A stretch of DNA of 64,000 bases from Chitinophaga parva (GTDB taxonomy: Bacteria > Bacteroidota > Bacteroidia > Chitinophagales > Chitinophagaceae). Positions within the stretch are counted from its first letter, which is position 1. Every line of letters begins with the position of its first letter. Below, one piece after another: positions 26,458 through 34,093 of this stretch. A program made the position numbers and the translations under genes. Below the pieces are notes generated by a model, which searched no databases, was not told where the DNA came from, and saw nothing but the letters and a program-made list of their open reading frames with translations. The stretch is from positions 1,984,001-2,048,000 of the forward strand of contig NZ_QCYK01000002.1 of assembly GCF_003071345.1 (NCBI RefSeq). The letters are read 5' to 3'.

Positions 26458-27324
26458 CTATTGCTTGTATGCCGCTTTGATAAAGGCTTTCACGTCACCA
26501 GGCTTCCTGCCCAGGAGTTGCTCCAACTGGCCATTCACTTCGTCAAAGTCTCCCAGTGCGATGGCTGCGGCAAACTGTGAGAGCATGGCCACATACACAT
26601 CCGGCACGCCGGCGCTATGCAGGGCAGCCTTGTATTCTTCCATACCAGGAGATACGAATGTGATGCCTTCACCCGCCAGGACGGCTACGTCTGCAAAGGT
26701 CAGCGCTTCAGCGCCGCCCAGCTGGTACACCCTGTTTGCATGCGGTGCAGGATTGGCCAGGATATTGGCTTCTGCTTCTGCAAAATCCTGGCGCAATGCA
26801 AAGGCGGCTTTACCATTACCGGTAGGAATAAAAACGGTCTTTGTCTGGGGCACCTGGGCGCCGGCAAACACGGGGATCACTTCTGCATACAGGTTGTGCT
26901 GCGTGATAGTGTAAGTAAGGCCGGAAGCCTTGATCCATTCTTCCGTTTTAATATGCGCTTCCAGCACAGGGTATAGCGGGCTGGCAGCGGAGCTATCCTT
27001 ACGCACAGAGCTGGTGTACACAATGTGTTTCACACCGGCCGCTTTTGCGGCGTTCACTACGTTTTCATGCTGGGACAGGCGTGCCGCTATGTCATTGCCG
27101 GATACAAAATACAAAGTATCCACGCCGCTGAATGCCTTTACCAGTGATGCGGGGTCATTATAATCCCCCACGCGTATCTCAATGCCAGCATCGGCAAAAC
27201 GTTGTGCTTTTGCTGCGTCACGGGCCAGTACGGCCAGGTTGGTTGCGGGTACTTTCTTCACCAGGAAGTCTGCTACTGTCCCGCCGAGTCCGCCGGTTAC
27301 ACCGGTAATCAATGTCTTTCCCAT
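26458..27324 (-). CDS. NmrA/QorB-like NAD(P)H-dependent oxidoreductase
   Basis: This cytoplasmic protein of 288 residues has an N-terminal Rossmann fold (KTLITGVTGGLGGTVADFLV) and the atypical SDR layout of NmrA and quinone oxidoreductase 2 (QorB). The region HIVYTSSVRKDSSAASPLYP replaces the classical SDR active site. In E. coli, qorB lies divergently from an HxlR-type regulator, qorR; here an HxlR gene is also divergent. A role in reducing quinones or other electrophiles under redox stress is therefore likely. A 24-bp palindrome lies 10 bases before its start codon. Confidence 0.88.
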   Translation of the reverse strand: MGKTLITGVTGGLGGTVADFLVKKVPATNLAVLARDAAKAQRFADAGIEIRVGDYNDPASLVKAFSGVDTLYFVSGNDIAARLSQHENVVNAAKAAGVKHIVYTSSVRKDSSAASPLYPVLEAHIKTEEWIKASGLTYTITQHNLYAEVIPVFAGAQVPQTKTVFIPTGNGKAAFALRQDFAEAEANILANPAPHANRVYQLGGAEALTFADVAVLAGEGITFVSPGMEEYKAALHSAGVPDVYVAMLSQFAAAIALGDFDEVNGQLEQLLGRKPGDVKAFIKAAYKQ

Positions 27325-27333
27325 ATTAATTAG

Positions 27334-27357
27334 TTACTTTTGGTATGTTAAAGGTAA
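27334..27357. promoter_or_regulatory. Probable HxlR operator
   Basis: TTACTTTT-ggtatgtt-AAAGGTAA is an inverted repeat with one mismatch and an 8-base centre. It lies between the divergent oxidoreductase and HxlR genes, right in front of the former, where HxlR-family repressors normally bind. Confidence 0.55.
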
Positions 27358-27442
27358 ATGGAAACTAACTGCCGAAAAAGAAGGCACGATTTTGTTTTCA
27401 ACACACTTCCAGGTAACTATTGTTCATTCTCAACACATTGCA

Positions 27443-27820
27443 ATGGAAAAAAGTTTGAAAGAATATCTTGCGGCGGAACCTGGCACCATGGATTGCCCGG
27501 TGCGCAGTGTCCTGGACCGCATTGGTGACAAGTGGGCCACCCTGGTGCTGCTGGTGCTGGATGATGTGGATGCCCTGCGTTTTAATGAAGTGCATAAAGC
27601 CATCGGCGGCATTTCCCAGAAGATGCTCACCGTTACTTTAAAGACATTGGAAGCGGATGGACTGGTAAGCCGCACCATGTACCCGCAGATACCGCCCCGC
27701 GTGGAGTATGCGCTCACACCAAGAGGCAGAAGCCTGCTACCCCACATCCATGGCCTGGTGGAATGGTCCAAGGAACATATGAGGGAGATCCTGGCATCCC
27801 GCGCGGCTTATGTGGCTTAA
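27443..27820 (+). CDS. HxlR family transcriptional regulator, QorR-like
   Basis: This winged-helix protein of 125 residues carries the family core DCPVRSVLDRIGDKWATLVL, then LRFNEVHKAIGGISQKMLT and RTMYPQIPPRVEYALTPRG. The cysteine near the N-terminus (MDCPVR) is the residue that senses thiol-reactive compounds or diamide stress in HxlR, YodB and QorR proteins. It probably represses the divergent oxidoreductase gene. The ATG at 27443 was chosen; the longer open frame upstream runs across the divergent promoter and into the neighbouring gene. Confidence 0.92.
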   Translation: MEKSLKEYLAAEPGTMDCPVRSVLDRIGDKWATLVLLVLDDVDALRFNEVHKAIGGISQKMLTVTLKTLEADGLVSRTMYPQIPPRVEYALTPRGRSLLPHIHGLVEWSKEHMREILASRAAYVA

Positions 27821-27825
27821 ATAAA

Positions 27826-27851
27826 GAAGCCGCCCGGTAAAGGGCGGCTTC
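27826..27851. terminator. Hairpin between convergent genes
   Basis: A perfect 10-bp stem GAAGCCGCCC/GGGCGGCTTC with a 6-base loop follows the HxlR stop. T-tracts are short on both sides, but the position between two convergent stops supports a terminator. Confidence 0.7.
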
Positions 27852-27914
27852 ACATTTGCGGTAAAAACCTGCAGTACCGGTACCGCGTGGAATTGGTTAA
27901 AAAAGAAAGCGTAT

Positions 27915-29234
27915 TTATTGTGGCAGTGTCACATTAGGCTGGGTGCCTGCATTGCAGGTGAAGGCCTGGTTGTCATGCGCAGTGCTGGGTATAAAGCCAC
28001 TGGTAAAGTACGTATAGCCGGTACCGGTAGTTGACGCACCATAGTCTGTACGCGAGAAGTTGTCGTCATGCGTGGTGGTCGTGAAATTGGCCGTGGTAAG
28101 CTGTTTCCACACACCGCCCGGTGTTACGATCCATTGGTTCTGTACGATCATCTGCCGCTGTTTGTAGCTATCCAGCCCGTTACCAAAGTCTTCGATGAAG
28201 GAGTAGAGGCTCTCCATATTGTAAACCCCTACCGGCTTGTAATAAGTGGCAATCAGGTTCCACTGGTTGTTCAGGAAAATATAACCGGAATACGTAACCC
28301 CACCGGTATCCGGCACGGAGTGTACTAGGAATTTGTATGTACTGTCTGTATGCCAGTTGTACACCGCAATGGCGTGGCGCCCGGAGCCTTCATTGCCAAA
28401 GTTTTCTTCCGTGGTCACCAGTGGTCCTTTCTGTACCAGGCGTACGGAGTAGTTGGCCGGGATCTCGTTCGGGTCATTGGTGTTGTAATCACTCCAGATA
28501 GAGAAGAGGATGCGGCGTTCCGTGGCGCTATTCACCTGGATGCCAAAGTAGCCTGCGTAAAATCCGTTGGCCATGAAAAAAGTAGGCACCACATCGCTAC
28601 CTGCCGGCACTTTGATCTCGTTGTAAAACCAGGCCGCCGTATCACCTGCATGCATGTTGTAGCCCATGTGCACCGCGGGGCAGGTGCGGTAATCAGACTT
28701 GTTGTAATACGCGCCGGTAGCGGCGGTGCCGGAAATTACGATCGCATTTACATCCGCATAATAGGCGCCCGGTTTTTTCACGCCTTTGATGGTAAATGAT
28801 TTGATGCCGGTGTTGGTAATGTTCACATTGCCGGCAGTAAGCTGCTGATAGGTGGTGCTCTGGGGCACATTCACGGTGAGCACTTTGCCGTCCACCGTTA
28901 CAGATACAGTGCCCGCACCATCCGGCGACTTGGCCAGCAAACTTACACTGAGCGTGCCTTTGGTGTTGATGGTAGCATAGGCCAGTGCAGTATTGGCATT
29001 GGTGGTCCAGTTGCTGGTGCCGTTGCTGCCAATGTTGATGCCCGTTTCATTGGGCACACCATACCCGTTTTTCAAGAGGATGGTGTCTGTTTCTGTGGCG
29101 GCGCGGGCGCTGGAACCGCTGCCGTCATGGAGGTTGGAAGTGACAGATCGCAATGCTTCTTTGCTGCAGGCGGCCATTAGAGGAAATGCGATGGCCACTA
29201 TCGCCACAAGGCGAATGTTTGGAGAGATGCGCAT
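27915..29234 (-). CDS. DUF3472 domain-containing lipoprotein with DUF5077-like N-domain
   Basis: The lipobox FPLMAACSKE (start at 29234; a longer frame begins at 29297) is followed by a beta-sandwich of the DUF5077 type (residues about 50-160, with AALLAKSPDGAGTVSVTVDGK-like strands) and a DUF3472 domain. Typical DUF3472 segments are HMGYNMHAGDTAAWFYNEIK, FFMANGFYAGYFGIQVN and RILFSIWSDYNTNDPNEIP. Proteins of this composition are found in polysaccharide loci and probably bind or process glycans at the cell surface, but no activity is established that I know of. A LacI-type box identical to those before susC (pair 1) lies about 125 bases upstream. Confidence 0.82.
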   Translation of the reverse strand: MRISPNIRLVAIVAIAFPLMAACSKEALRSVTSNLHDGSGSSARAATETDTILLKNGYGVPNETGINIGSNGTSNWTTNANTALAYATINTKGTLSVSLLAKSPDGAGTVSVTVDGKVLTVNVPQSTTYQQLTAGNVNITNTGIKSFTIKGVKKPGAYYADVNAIVISGTAATGAYYNKSDYRTCPAVHMGYNMHAGDTAAWFYNEIKVPAGSDVVPTFFMANGFYAGYFGIQVNSATERRILFSIWSDYNTNDPNEIPANYSVRLVQKGPLVTTEENFGNEGSGRHAIAVYNWHTDSTYKFLVHSVPDTGGVTYSGYIFLNNQWNLIATYYKPVGVYNMESLYSFIEDFGNGLDSYKQRQMIVQNQWIVTPGGVWKQLTTANFTTTTHDDNFSRTDYGASTTGTGYTYFTSGFIPSTAHDNQAFTCNAGTQPNVTLPQ

Positions 29235-29357
29235 ACGGTGAGTTTTGGGTTTGGAGGTTTTTAGAAAGGTTTGGTTGAAAATGAACAAGCGTAACAAATA
29301 CCGTTGCTAAATTATCAGCTTTCCGCGTATAAACCGTCATGCCGCCCGCAATTAGCG

Positions 29358-29367
29358 CAAACGTTTG
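29358..29367. promoter_or_regulatory. LacI-type operator CAAACGTTTG
   Basis: This perfect palindrome is identical to the two boxes at 16046-16076 and lies between the DUF3472 gene start and the terminator of the upstream operon. It is preceded by GCG. Confidence 0.6.
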
Positions 29368-29382
29368 ATACAGGCGCAATGC

Positions 29383-29410
29383 AAAAAAAAGGACCGCCTG
29401 ATGGCAGTCC
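29383..29410 (-). terminator. Intrinsic terminator of the sulfatase operon
   Basis: On the minus strand the stem GGACTGCC/GGCGGTCC (one wobble pair, which only pairs in that orientation) has a 4-base loop and is followed by eight T. It closes the SusC/SusD-sulfatase-desaturase operon. Confidence 0.85.
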
Positions 29411-29451
29411 CCGTTTCCTGGTTTGGCTATTTGTGTAGGATGGAATGAGCA

Positions 29452-30552
29452 TTAACCATTTGCCAGTACCGATACTTCTTCGCGCTCCGCGCGGGTCACC
29501 TGCAGTGGTGCATTGGGTGCCAGTGCAGGCTCATCACCCACTACGGGCCCGCCTTTGGACAACTCGCTGCCTGCTTTCCTGGATTTAAAAACAGGCCAGA
29601 GGAACTGGGCATACCATTCTTCTTCTTTGTAATGTTTGATGCCAAAGGTTTGCGGGTAGCGGCGTGTAATGATGCCGGTGCCAAAGAGTATGTCCCAGAT
29701 GAAGAACATGTTGCCAAAGTTGCCCTTGTAGTGTCCTATGCCATCACCATCCGTATCCGCATGGTGAGCCTGGTGAGTAGCTGGCGTGGAGATCAGGCGT
29801 TCCAGTACCCAGCCGATGGGGTGCAGCCCTTTGTATTTATAGAAAGGCTTATCCCACGCAATGCTGGAGTGCGCGCCGGTGGTGATCAGTGACTTCACCA
29901 CGGTTACAAACAGCGCTGCATAACCCAGGCCCAGGTAAGTAAGCGCCGCAGTGAGATAGATCTGCGAAAAGAAGATAGTGTAAATGATGTTCTGGCGGCT
30001 GGCCATGGCCATACCCATGTAGGGCGCGGAATGGTGGGTGCGGTGAAAACGCCACAGCCAGGGCACCTGGTGGTGCAGGCGGTGGTACCAGTATTGCGTA
30101 AGATCGTCAAACACAGCGATGATAAGGGCCGCCCATGCAAAAGGGATCCACACAAACGCATTCTTTAAGCCCGGCAATAGCACCGGCAGGGCTTTCAGGG
30201 AGAAGAACACCACCGCAGGTTTTATCAATACCTTGGGTATTACAAAACACACAATATCCAGGATGCGTTCGTTCTTCTTCCATTTGTTTTCATACAGGCC
30301 CAGGGCAAATTCCGCCACACCCAGGGTGAGCATAATGGTGGGCAGGCCCCAGCTGGCCAGGTTGTTGAACACGGCTTCAATAAAGCCAGGTGCTTTAAAC
30401 TGCAATGTAGGGCCCGTGTGCGGCGCCAGCCAGGGCTTTTGACCGCTGATGGCAAAGGAAAGGGCCATCAATGCCACCGGCGCCACATACAGCAACACGC
30501 TTACCAGCAGATCCCGGGTGATGGTCCTTGCCATCTGTTTTTCCAGTTTCAT
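29452..30552 (-). CDS. Sterol desaturase/fatty acid hydroxylase family membrane enzyme
   Basis: This integral membrane protein of 366 residues has about five hydrophobic segments and the di-iron histidine boxes of the fatty acid hydroxylase superfamily: YHRLHH, FHRTHHS and ATHQAHHAD. Such enzymes hydroxylate or desaturate lipids, sterols or carotenoids; the substrate here is unknown. Its start lies 19 bases after the stop of a 40-residue membrane peptide, which follows the sulfatase. This places it in an operon with SusC/SusD, and suggests that the imported or desulfated molecule may be lipid-like. The C-terminal 50 residues are polar and unrelated to the catalytic core. Confidence 0.9.
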   Translation of the reverse strand: MKLEKQMARTITRDLLVSVLLYVAPVALMALSFAISGQKPWLAPHTGPTLQFKAPGFIEAVFNNLASWGLPTIMLTLGVAEFALGLYENKWKKNERILDIVCFVIPKVLIKPAVVFFSLKALPVLLPGLKNAFVWIPFAWAALIIAVFDDLTQYWYHRLHHQVPWLWRFHRTHHSAPYMGMAMASRQNIIYTIFFSQIYLTAALTYLGLGYAALFVTVVKSLITTGAHSSIAWDKPFYKYKGLHPIGWVLERLISTPATHQAHHADTDGDGIGHYKGNFGNMFFIWDILFGTGIITRRYPQTFGIKHYKEEEWYAQFLWPVFKSRKAGSELSKGGPVVGDEPALAPNAPLQVTRAEREEVSVLANG

Positions 30553-30571
30553 AAGAATGAAGTTTTACGGT

Positions 30572-30694
30572 TTACAATAAATGCTGCAACAGGCGCACAG
30601 CAAAGAAGAACAAAAGAAATGGACCGGCTGTCAATAACATGCCCACCACTATTTTCCGGGCAATCAGCCAGAAGTCTGAAGTGTTCATATGCAT
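30572..30694 (-). CDS. 40-residue membrane peptide between sulfatase and hydroxylase
   Basis: This short open frame starts 4 bases after the sulfatase stop and ends 19 bases before the hydroxylase start. The product begins MHMNTSDFWLIARKI and carries one hydrophobic helix (VVGMLLTAGPFLLFFFAV, about residues 16-33) with a basic N-flank. The spacing and the typical membrane-peptide composition argue that it is a real member of the operon, missed because of its length. A second in-frame ATG is at the third codon. It may be a subunit or stabiliser of the membrane hydroxylase; this is inference. Confidence 0.65.
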   Translation of the reverse strand: MHMNTSDFWLIARKIVVGMLLTAGPFLLFFFAVRLLQHLL

Positions 30695-30698
30695 GGTT

Positions 30699-32531
30699 TT
30701 ATTTTACATAGTGCTGGTGAATGCGCTGGTGCAGTACATCGTCAAAATCAATCAGGGGGTACACATGGTTCTTGGTAGCTTCTGCGTCAAAGAGGGCTTT
30801 CAGCGCTGCCAGTTTTTCCGGGTATTTTTTGGCCAGGTTCACACGTTCTGTAGGATCGTCATTGAGATTATACAGCTCCCATTCGTCCTTGTCCCAGTCA
30901 CGCGCGGGTAAAGCCGGTCCGTCTTTAAAGCGGCTGAAGTCGCGGTAGTCCGGGCGGTGCGCTGCTGCGGCTTTCCAGCCATCATGGTAAATGGCGCGGG
31001 CGCCAAAGATGTAGTAGTACTGTGTGGTATGGCGGGAGGGCGCCCTGGCATCATTGAAAGAATATACCAGTGAAGTGCCTTGCAGCGTATCCTGTTTGAT
31101 ACCATGGATCTCCGCAGGCGGGGCGATGCCCAGGAATTCCAGCGTGGTGGGCAGGATGTCTATCACATGGCTGTACTGTGTGCGGATGCCGCCTTTATCC
31201 GTAATACCTTTTGGGTAGAAAACGATGAGCGGATTGTGGGTGCCGCCTTCACTGTTGGCATCCATTTTCCAGTCTTTGAAAGGCGTGTTGGCCGCCTGTG
31301 ACCAGCCCAGGGGATAGTTGGTCCAGGAGGCCGGGGTACCTATCTGCGCTTCTCCGTTCTCATTTAGTGCCAGGTATGCAGAATCAGTAACAGCGGCATT
31401 GGCAAAGCCGGTGCTTTTGCCACGGATCTGGCCATGGATGGTGCCTTCCTTGCTGCCGCCATTGTCGCCAATGATCACATAGATGAGGGTATTATCCAGC
31501 TGGTTGATCTCTTTTAAATAATTCACCACGCGGCTTACTTCATAGTCGGTGTATTCCAGGTAGCCGGCATATACTTCCATGAAACGTGCATACAGTTTTT
31601 GCTGGCCGGGGGGCAGGCTGCTCCACGCGGGGATGGCAGGGTTGCGTTCCGGCAGTTTTGCATTGGCGGGGATCACACCCAGTTTTTGCTGGTTGGCAAA
31701 CACGGTGGTGCGGTACCAGTCCCACCCCTGGTCAAACTTGCCTTTGTATTTATTGCTCCAGAAAGTATCCACCTGGTGCGGGGAGTGGGTGGCGGCGGGT
31801 GCATAGTAAAGGAAGAAGGGCTTGTCTGGCGCTGCTTTTTTCTGGCGGCCTATGTAGGCAATGGCCTTATCCGTGAGCTGGTCGCTAAGGTGACGCCCAT
31901 CGGGGATCACGTGCGCATTTTCTTCCACCAGGTCTGGCTTGTACTGGTCTGTTTCCGAGCCCAGGAAGCCAAAGAAATGTTCAAAGCCTTTGCCGCTGGG
32001 CCAGTGGTCAAAGGGGCCTGCGTCCGTAGCTTCTTCATCCGGGGTAACGCCGTATTTACCTACGGCAAAGGTGTTGTATCCATTGGCCTTCAGGATCTGG
32101 GCAATGGTACCTTTATCATCCGGTATGCGGCCGTCCCATCCCGGGAAGCCCGCGCTCATGGCTGTGTGGGAGAAACCGCCTTCATGCACGTAATGATGGT
32201 TACGGCCGGTGAGCAATGCCGCACGGGTAGGGGCGCAGATGGCCGTGGTGTGAAAATTCGTATACCGGAGACCGTTAGCAGCCAGGCTGTCGAACGTGGG
32301 CGTGTTGATCACGCCACCAAAGGTGTGGGTGGCGCTGTAGCCTACATCGTCCAGGAGGATGAGCACCACGTTGGGCGAACCGGGTTTGGGCTTCACGGGG
32401 GTGGGCCACCATTCTTTTGAATCGGCCAGGGTTTTGCCCACTACGGCCTGGTAAGGCTGTGGGGTGTTCTGGGCGGATAAGGATGCTGTCAGCAACGCAC
32501 CGGCAGCCAGTAGAGAAAAATGTTTGTACAT
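30699..32531 (-). CDS. Secreted sulfatase (arylsulfatase type, formylglycine-dependent)
   Basis: A signal peptide (MYKHFSLLAAGALLTASLSA) is followed by an alkaline-phosphatase-fold sulfatase of 610 residues. The metal-binding segment NVVLILLDDVGYS and the formylglycine motif CAPTRAALLTGR (Cys at residue 99) are intact, so the enzyme needs a formylglycine-generating or anaerobic maturase. Further conserved parts are GKYGVTPDEEATDAGPF and IYVIIGDNGGSKEG. It releases sulfate from sulfate esters in the periplasm. It belongs to the operon headed by the polycysteine leader ORF and SusC/SusD pair 2, which makes sulfated compounds the likely cargo of the transporter. Confidence 0.95.
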   Translation of the reverse strand: MYKHFSLLAAGALLTASLSAQNTPQPYQAVVGKTLADSKEWWPTPVKPKPGSPNVVLILLDDVGYSATHTFGGVINTPTFDSLAANGLRYTNFHTTAICAPTRAALLTGRNHHYVHEGGFSHTAMSAGFPGWDGRIPDDKGTIAQILKANGYNTFAVGKYGVTPDEEATDAGPFDHWPSGKGFEHFFGFLGSETDQYKPDLVEENAHVIPDGRHLSDQLTDKAIAYIGRQKKAAPDKPFFLYYAPAATHSPHQVDTFWSNKYKGKFDQGWDWYRTTVFANQQKLGVIPANAKLPERNPAIPAWSSLPPGQQKLYARFMEVYAGYLEYTDYEVSRVVNYLKEINQLDNTLIYVIIGDNGGSKEGTIHGQIRGKSTGFANAAVTDSAYLALNENGEAQIGTPASWTNYPLGWSQAANTPFKDWKMDANSEGGTHNPLIVFYPKGITDKGGIRTQYSHVIDILPTTLEFLGIAPPAEIHGIKQDTLQGTSLVYSFNDARAPSRHTTQYYYIFGARAIYHDGWKAAAAHRPDYRDFSRFKDGPALPARDWDKDEWELYNLNDDPTERVNLAKKYPEKLAALKALFDAEATKNHVYPLIDFDDVLHQRIHQHYVK

Positions 32532-32567
32532 GATGAAAAGTAGTTTATGCGATGGGAACAGGTGGGG

Positions 32568-34049
32568 TTAGTTATTTTCCCAACCCGGGTTTTGTGTCAG
32601 TAATGGGTTCAGTTGTATTTCCTGCAGCGGGATCGGGAACAAGGTATCCTTGTCCGATGCGGCAGATTTGGCGGCTATCTTGTGCAAGGCATCCACCAGC
32701 GTGTGCCCGCCCTGGCGCACCAGGTCAAACCAGCGCTGGCCTTCCTGTATAAATTCCCTTCTTCTCTCTGCAAACAAGGAATCACGGAAATCATGCTGGT
32801 TCAGGCCCGTTACCAGGTTGCCGGTGTGGGCGCGCTGGCGCACCTGGTTGATCGCATTGTAGCCCTCGGCAGTGGGCCCGCCGTTGATCTCGTTGAGCAC
32901 TTCCGCATACAGCAGCAGCACTTCTGCATAGCGGATCACCGGGAAGTTGATGCCGCTCAGCGATTGGTTGATGAGCGGGGAAATGCTGTAGTCCACAAAC
33001 TTGTTCAGGTAAGGCGCGTATGGGTTCTTCCAGTACACGGTATCGCCGGTGGCAGGATTGTACTGGCGGTCAAAGAAGGTGACTGCTATACGCGTATCGC
33101 CGGCGGGGAACAGTTTTACCACGCTGCTGTCGGAGATGATGTCAATGGGGTAGGTGCCGGTATTGAAAGAGTTGAAGCTCTGGCTCAGGTACTGCACGCT
33201 GTTTGCCTCACCGCCGTTGGTCTGGAACTGCACGGAGAAGATGTGCTCAATGCCGTTCTTGGTAGATTTTTGAAACGCATCTTTGTAATCAGAGAACAGC
33301 CCGTAACCATAGCCGCCGTTAAGCACAGCCTGTAATTCTGTGAGCGCATGTTGCCAGTCGTGGCGGGTCACATACACCTTGGCCAGCAGCGCGTGGGCGG
33401 CTCCGCTGGTAGCCCTTCCTACGTCTGCGCCGGTATATGATTTGGGCAGGTTGGTGGCATCAGTAAGATCGGCTATCACCTGCCGGTACACAGCGTCGCG
33501 CGAGGTGCGGGGCACTTGCAGGGCTGTGATGTCCACGGAAGTGGGATTGTGCAGGATGAGCGGCACATCGCCAAAAAGGCGCACCAGGTTAAAGTACAGC
33601 AGCCCGCGGAGGAATTTTGCTTCGTTGATAGTGCGCGCCTGTATGCGCTGGTCCGTGAATTTTTCTTCCGGGATATTCGGTATGTTGTCAATCGCCAGGT
33701 TAGCGCGGTTAATGCCAAAGTAATGTTGCTGCCAGTTCTTGAGAATGCGCCCGTTGGCCGGCACATAGGTCACTGTCCCCATGGCGCGCACATCCGGGTT
33801 GGTGTTGCTTGGACTGAAGTTATGGTTATCGCTGGCATTGTCCGTCATCAGGTTTAACTGCCGCCCGTACATGGGGAAGTCGCCCGCGGCGCTGTTCAGT
33901 GTGTTGTATACCGCGTTGGCGGCCGCTATGGCATCCGCCTGCGTTTTATAATATTGTTGCTGGGAGATCAGCGCGTTGGGATTTTCAACGAGCTTATTGC
34001 ACGCACTGAGCATCACCAGGCTGCCAAATATGAGTAGTCCCTTTTTCAT
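32568..34049 (-). CDS. SusD/RagB family nutrient-binding lipoprotein (pair 2)
   Basis: The lipobox LVMLSACNK marks this surface lipoprotein of 493 residues. SusD features are YYKTQADAIAAANAVYNTL near the N-terminus, NEAKFLRGLLYFNLVRLFGD in the TPR-like part and the C-terminal LFPIPLQEIQLNP. Upstream in-frame ATG codons at 34064 and 34079 are possible; 34049 gives the shortest proper signal peptide. It follows its SusC partner by 44 bases and precedes the sulfatase by 36 bases. Confidence 0.95.
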   Translation of the reverse strand: MKKGLLIFGSLVMLSACNKLVENPNALISQQQYYKTQADAIAAANAVYNTLNSAAGDFPMYGRQLNLMTDNASDNHNFSPSNTNPDVRAMGTVTYVPANGRILKNWQQHYFGINRANLAIDNIPNIPEEKFTDQRIQARTINEAKFLRGLLYFNLVRLFGDVPLILHNPTSVDITALQVPRTSRDAVYRQVIADLTDATNLPKSYTGADVGRATSGAAHALLAKVYVTRHDWQHALTELQAVLNGGYGYGLFSDYKDAFQKSTKNGIEHIFSVQFQTNGGEANSVQYLSQSFNSFNTGTYPIDIISDSSVVKLFPAGDTRIAVTFFDRQYNPATGDTVYWKNPYAPYLNKFVDYSISPLINQSLSGINFPVIRYAEVLLLYAEVLNEINGGPTAEGYNAINQVRQRAHTGNLVTGLNQHDFRDSLFAERRREFIQEGQRWFDLVRQGGHTLVDALHKIAAKSAASDKDTLFPIPLQEIQLNPLLTQNPGWENN

Positions 34050-34093
34050 AATTCGTTTATTCATTACCGTTAGTATCATTGTACACTGTACAA

